Shown here piece after piece: positions 32,996-36,531 of a stretch of DNA of 36,531 bases (positions are counted from its first letter, which is position 1; every line of letters starts with the position of its first letter). A program made the position numbers and the translations under genes. This stretch comes from Circinella minor (Eukaryota; Mucoromycota; Mucoromycetes; Mucorales; Lichtheimiaceae), in NCBI GenBank assembly GCA_016758965.1, contig JAEPRB010000122.1, positions 1 through 36,531 on the forward strand, read 5' to 3'. Below the pieces are notes generated by a model. The model made no database searches and had not been told where the DNA came from. It saw nothing but the letters and a program-made list of their open reading frames with translations.

Positions 32996-33307
32996 CTGGA
33001 TTTTTTAAACTGCTTTTGCGCATTATAATTTTTTTTTTTTGCGCACTTGGAACTTTGTTTTTACCACTACATACTTCCATTATTTTTTTTGCGCACTCTT
33101 ATTTTCTCTTTTGTGTGCTTTTTAGTTTTTTTATTTTTTTATTTTTTTTAAAACCTTGTTACAATGTCCACCTGTTTTAGAAAATATATTGTAATATATA
33201 GTCATTTCTGAATAAGATTAACCTTCAATACCATTATCAAGTATACTTAAGAGCATTATATATTTTCGAAATAATTTATCATGCGCAAAAGCAGTCTAAA
33301 AATCCAG
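32996..33307. mobile_element. Tc1/mariner-like MITE, 312 bp
   Basis: Its ends are inverted repeats, CTGGATTTTTTAAACTGCTT then TTGCGCA on the left and TGCGCAAAAGCAGTCTAAAA then ATCCAG on the right, each next to TA (32994-32995, 33308-33309). The left arm carries TGCGCA-type boxes at 33017, 33040 and 33090, plus a decayed one near 33111. No ORF. The DNA to its right (TTTACACCGTAAAAGGGACATC, inverted) is homologous to about 27206-27225 upstream of HET3. There the sequence runs straight on through ATTTAGTAA, so this is an insertion at a TA within the HET5 cassette. Confidence 0.7.
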
Positions 33308-33777
33308 TAAATGGCTGATGTCCCTTTTACGGTGTAAATCGGTTGACTCGTAGTTCGCAGATCTAAATGCAAGACAATACAAAATAATGAATGCGTATTT
33401 TTTGAAGAAAGGGTCTTGTAGTACTGAATGAGAATAATAACACGAAGAGGAGAAACCGATACAGTATAGTAGAGTTAGCCCAGAAATAGGACAGTAGTAT
33501 TAGACAAACGTATCACAGGACCAGGTACCAGCGCCATCTTAACTCATGATAGTGTTCTTGACAAGGTCGTCAGCATGGAGGTGTGGGTTTCCCCTATTCT
33601 AAATTATGTCACAATAGTTTAAAGCTCTCTTTCCTTCAATAAAGTAGTACTTTTTAAATTTATTTTTATTCACACAAAACAAATCCTGGTTACTACATTT
33701 ACAACTTTATGATGTGTTTGTATCAAAACTCTGTATTCAGCTAAGCATGTAAACTACATCAAGCGTTCCATCGTCTT

Positions 33778-33825
33778 TTTTACCTTTGTGTAACATCCAA
33801 GGTTGTTGGCTTAGCCTGGTTTATA
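33778..33825 (+). promoter_or_regulatory. Conserved palindromic block upstream of HET5
   Basis: In the HET5 direction TTTGTGTAACATCC then GTTGGCTTAGCCTGG; this is the same block as in the other paralogs, inverted with the gene. The palindrome GGCTTAGCC is at 33808-33816, about 386 bp before the start. Confidence 0.5.
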
Positions 33826-34201
33826 TAGCACAAGAGTATACAGCTTTAAAAATTTAATATTTTCTTCAAATCAAAATAAGAGAAACGGGGAACTGCGACG
33901 TGTTTTCCCACCTTTTTAATTACTTTACGTTTCTTGTTTTTTTTTAATTCATCAGCTTTATATTAAACGGTTTTGAGCATACGTATAAGATACATTGATA
34001 TAGAATATTTTATTATCACTACTCGAACGACAGTAGTATCCGTGGGTAAAAGCATCACGTTTCTGGTTTTTTCCTTTTATCTACCAGTGAACGTACTCTG
34101 TCGTAAGTTATTATAATCATAATTATATTGGTCATTATTGAATATGAAATAAGACATTAATTTACTGACTAATTTATTATGTTTAAAGCAGAAAAAAAAA
34201 T

Positions 34202-35932
34202 ATGCATATTACATATACAAAAAAGCAATATAGCGATTATAAAAAAGGAAGAGAAGTAAAGTGGGTTGGATTAGATAAAAATGGTAAAATCAGAAAATAT
34301 TCACATCCAGAAGGCATCCATAAATATAGCCAACCACCCAAAAAGATACCACCCATACTGCCGAAACCAAATTATATGCCTAGCTACTTGGTGCGTACAT
34401 CCGACATGAAAGTGATTAAGGGGTCTGAAGTACATGAAGGATATTGTGCATTATCCTATTCATGGAACCAATCCGGTGAAATTATAAGAAATGAAACCAC
34501 GGGGAATATGGAGCGAGCTGATAAAGGCAAACACAAAATTATATATCCTGCCAGGACTGTACGAAAAAAACCAAGAGGCCGAAAAAGAATTCCACGCAAA
34601 GTCAAGTTTGTCAAATTTGAAAGACTTATACAAGAAATATGCAAAGATTTTAATATCAAATATATTTGGTATGATCAAATGTGCATCAATCAAAACAACG
34701 AGACGGAAAAATATAGTGAAATACATCAAATGCATAAAATTTATAGCAATGGATATTGTACAATTGCATTGGTACCTGATCTAACTGTTAATGTAACGAA
34801 ACAGTTCCGCCACTCGTCATTTGGCTTCACACGCATGGATCGTGACTCTTTGCTAAAGGCTCAATGGATGAAACGTATGTGGACTTTGGAAGAGGCAATA
34901 CTGTCATCAAAAATGGTTCTCATCGGCGAAAGGGTTCATTGTTGGTATCATCAGGTATCAAGTTTTTTGTTTCCAATTTTTCGTAAAGATTTTTTTGGCA
35001 GCAACATCAGCACTCTTTTACATTATGCTCACGCACGCACTAGTACCAAAGAACATGACCATATATTTGCACTTGCCAACGTTTTTCCTGAAGTCATAAA
35101 AGAAATTAAAATTGATTATGATCAAGATATCCAAGAATTGATGATACAGTTCTATGGTCTTCTAGCTAAAAAAGATCTTAATATTCTGTATTTTGGACCA
35201 TATCATGATTACAAAACCATGTGTAAAACATCAATCAACTATGGTACTGAAGGCGACAGCAAGAGCGAGGCAGAATATAGTATACCCATACAAAAATTCA
35301 ATTTACCATCCTGGACAGGTGTTTATGGAGAACATGATTATCGGGCTAAATACAAAACACCTTTTAAAAACTACATTGTCAACGGAAACGTTTTACAAGT
35401 TACATGTGCTGCAATGACGAATGATCAATATCATACCGAAATATTAGACCTTGGAGCTATTAAGGGTATGATACCACCTTTACCTCGACAGAATCGCAAA
35501 TGCTTTAGGAGACTTGTCATTAGCTTACAATCAGAGAGGTCGACGAATAAACAGCTCATACACGTGCATGACATAAAAAGAACTGGACTCGATTCTACTG
35601 ATTACGAGCGTATAGCAACAAAACTTCGTAATTTATCACATTTTATGTCGATCAAAAATTCACAACTCCTATGGACTACCACTTTGTGGCATATTACGGT
35701 GATAGAGGTTTCTTTTCATGGTTTGACAGAACCCCTTGAAGATTCTACTCAATATGTGCTACTTTCCGGAGTGCCGTTTGAAGGGAAGAATCGGATGAAA
35801 CTTGTGTGCTATCCTGTTATCAAAAAGGAACGAGATTACTACAAGGCAATTGGTATGTGCTGGATACGAGATAAAAACGCCCGTCTTTTTGATGACATTC
35901 CCCTGGAAGAACAAACGTTTAAAATTTACTAG
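34202..35932 (+). CDS. HET-domain protein, paralog 5 (HET5)
   Basis: 576 residues, one exon, the only copy on the + strand. HET blocks: GYCALSYSW (80-88), IKYIWYDQMCINQ (152-164) and WMKRMWTLEEA (222-232). The longer N-terminal segment (KKGREVKWVGLDKNGK) places it with HET2. The basic RKKPRGRKR is at 121-129 and the variable loop at about 194-220. It begins MHITYTKKQY rather than MTYITY: three bases are missing right after the ATG, so alignment still supports this start, which follows the leader AAAGCAGAAAAAAAAAT. The C-terminus is LFDDIPLEEQTFKIY. Inferred role: HET-type non-self recognition and cell death; ligand unknown. Confidence 0.9.
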   Translation: MHITYTKKQYSDYKKGREVKWVGLDKNGKIRKYSHPEGIHKYSQPPKKIPPILPKPNYMPSYLVRTSDMKVIKGSEVHEGYCALSYSWNQSGEIIRNETTGNMERADKGKHKIIYPARTVRKKPRGRKRIPRKVKFVKFERLIQEICKDFNIKYIWYDQMCINQNNETEKYSEIHQMHKIYSNGYCTIALVPDLTVNVTKQFRHSSFGFTRMDRDSLLKAQWMKRMWTLEEAILSSKMVLIGERVHCWYHQVSSFLFPIFRKDFFGSNISTLLHYAHARTSTKEHDHIFALANVFPEVIKEIKIDYDQDIQELMIQFYGLLAKKDLNILYFGPYHDYKTMCKTSINYGTEGDSKSEAEYSIPIQKFNLPSWTGVYGEHDYRAKYKTPFKNYIVNGNVLQVTCAAMTNDQYHTEILDLGAIKGMIPPLPRQNRKCFRRLVISLQSERSTNKQLIHVHDIKRTGLDSTDYERIATKLRNLSHFMSIKNSQLLWTTTLWHITVIEVSFHGLTEPLEDSTQYVLLSGVPFEGKNRMKLVCYPVIKKERDYYKAIGMCWIRDKNARLFDDIPLEEQTFKIY

Positions 35933-36531
35933 GGCGTTCTCTTATCATTATAATATTAAAGGCTACATAATTTATTCTTAAAACGTATTATAATACTACT
36001 ATAAAATCTTTACATATTCCCCTAGCTTTACCCTATAATATATTCCAACAACTTCATACCCCCGTACAAAGAAAACAAACAAACTTTATACTATTATATA
36101 AAAAATAAATAGCTCTTTCGTATGTGTATTATTAACCTCTCTATATTATAGAACTGGTAATTATATTTTAGTTATCATAGTAAAAAAAAGAGTATTATGT
36201 ATTTAATTTAGGGTAGTGCTACCTGTGCGATTTTTTTCTCGCGGGTTTTCAACTGTAGTGGTACAGCGCCAACAGCCACAGCCAATCCTCTTGTGATATT
36301 AACAGTACGACTTCTCTTACTAAACATACTTCATTAAGATTCTATACAATTTTTTTTCTATAATAGCTCCTTATGAATGATATTCGTTTTATTTAATTTT
36401 GCATACTTGAAACCATTATAATAAAATAGATTATATAAAATATATCAATTTTTACTGCTCATTAATATCAATTTGCTCGAATATTAACACAAAAAAGAGG
36501 TTATACTTTTGGATTATATGGGTTTTTTTTT
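35933..36531. other. 3' flank of HET5
   Basis: 35936-36110 is the inverse of the 3' flanks of HET3 and HET4: TTCTCTTATCATTATAAT, then ACGTATTATAATACTACTAT, then ACAAAGAAAACAAACAAAC. Beyond about 36190 I see no similarity to the other copies and no gene. Confidence 0.55.

Larger units (their letters stand above)
31330..34201. other. Divergent intergenic region between HET4 and HET5
   Basis: The HET4 cassette runs from the left and the HET5 cassette, inverted, from the right. HET5-side landmarks are GGCTTAGCC (33808), CATGTAAACTACATC (33747), GGTACCAGCGCCATC (about 33524) and the block at about 32430-32600, which is the inverse of 27650-27900. Between them lie an orphan coding fragment and a MITE, both listed separately. 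A plus-strand frame at 32084-32422 is antisense and low-complexity, and is not called. Confidence 0.55.

Overview
The window looks like nuclear DNA from an early-diverging filamentous fungus, most likely Mucoromycota (Mucorales-like). It is very AT-rich and its housekeeping genes carry many short GT-AG introns. One gene is a mitochondrial-type isoleucyl-tRNA synthetase with an N-terminal presequence. The rest is dominated by HET (heterokaryon incompatibility) domain proteins and decayed copies of genes resembling uncharacterised repeated fungal families. I cannot name the species.

Layout: 1-123 is the end of a Tc1/mariner-like element, and 126 to about 1350 is an orphan copy of the sequence found upstream of the HET genes, so a sixth copy probably lies just left of the window. 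A broken multi-exon gene occupies 3139-5635 (+). HET1 is at 6469-8151 (-). A second broken multi-exon gene is at about 10580-12773 (-). A roughly 474-bp inverted-repeat element sits at 13060-13533, inside the 3' flank of HET2 (13961-15691, -). Two intact intron-rich genes follow on the + strand: isoleucyl-tRNA synthetase (17493-21851, 19 exons) and a KCTD-like BTB protein (22242-23945, 9 exons). HET3 (24480-26189, -), HET4 (29617-31329, -) and HET5 (34202-35932, +) complete the cluster. HET4 and HET5 are head to head across 2.9 kb that contains a Tc1/mariner-like MITE (32996-33307) and an orphan coding fragment (31876-32157).

The five HET genes are intronless, 560-576 codons long, and clearly paralogous over their full length. 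The homology continues well beyond the reading frames: more than 1 kb upstream (including a conserved palindromic block 340-460 bp before each start codon) and several hundred bp downstream. The duplicated unit is therefore a gene plus long flanks, copied as DNA and dispersed around housekeeping genes. HET3/HET4 are the closest pair, and HET2/HET5 form a second subgroup. Between strongly conserved blocks the proteins have a loop that varies in sequence and length, as expected if copies differ in recognition specificity. HET domains in other fungi trigger non-self recognition and programmed cell death; that these copies do so is inference. This HET array with its conserved non-coding cassette is the best candidate for an undescribed system here.
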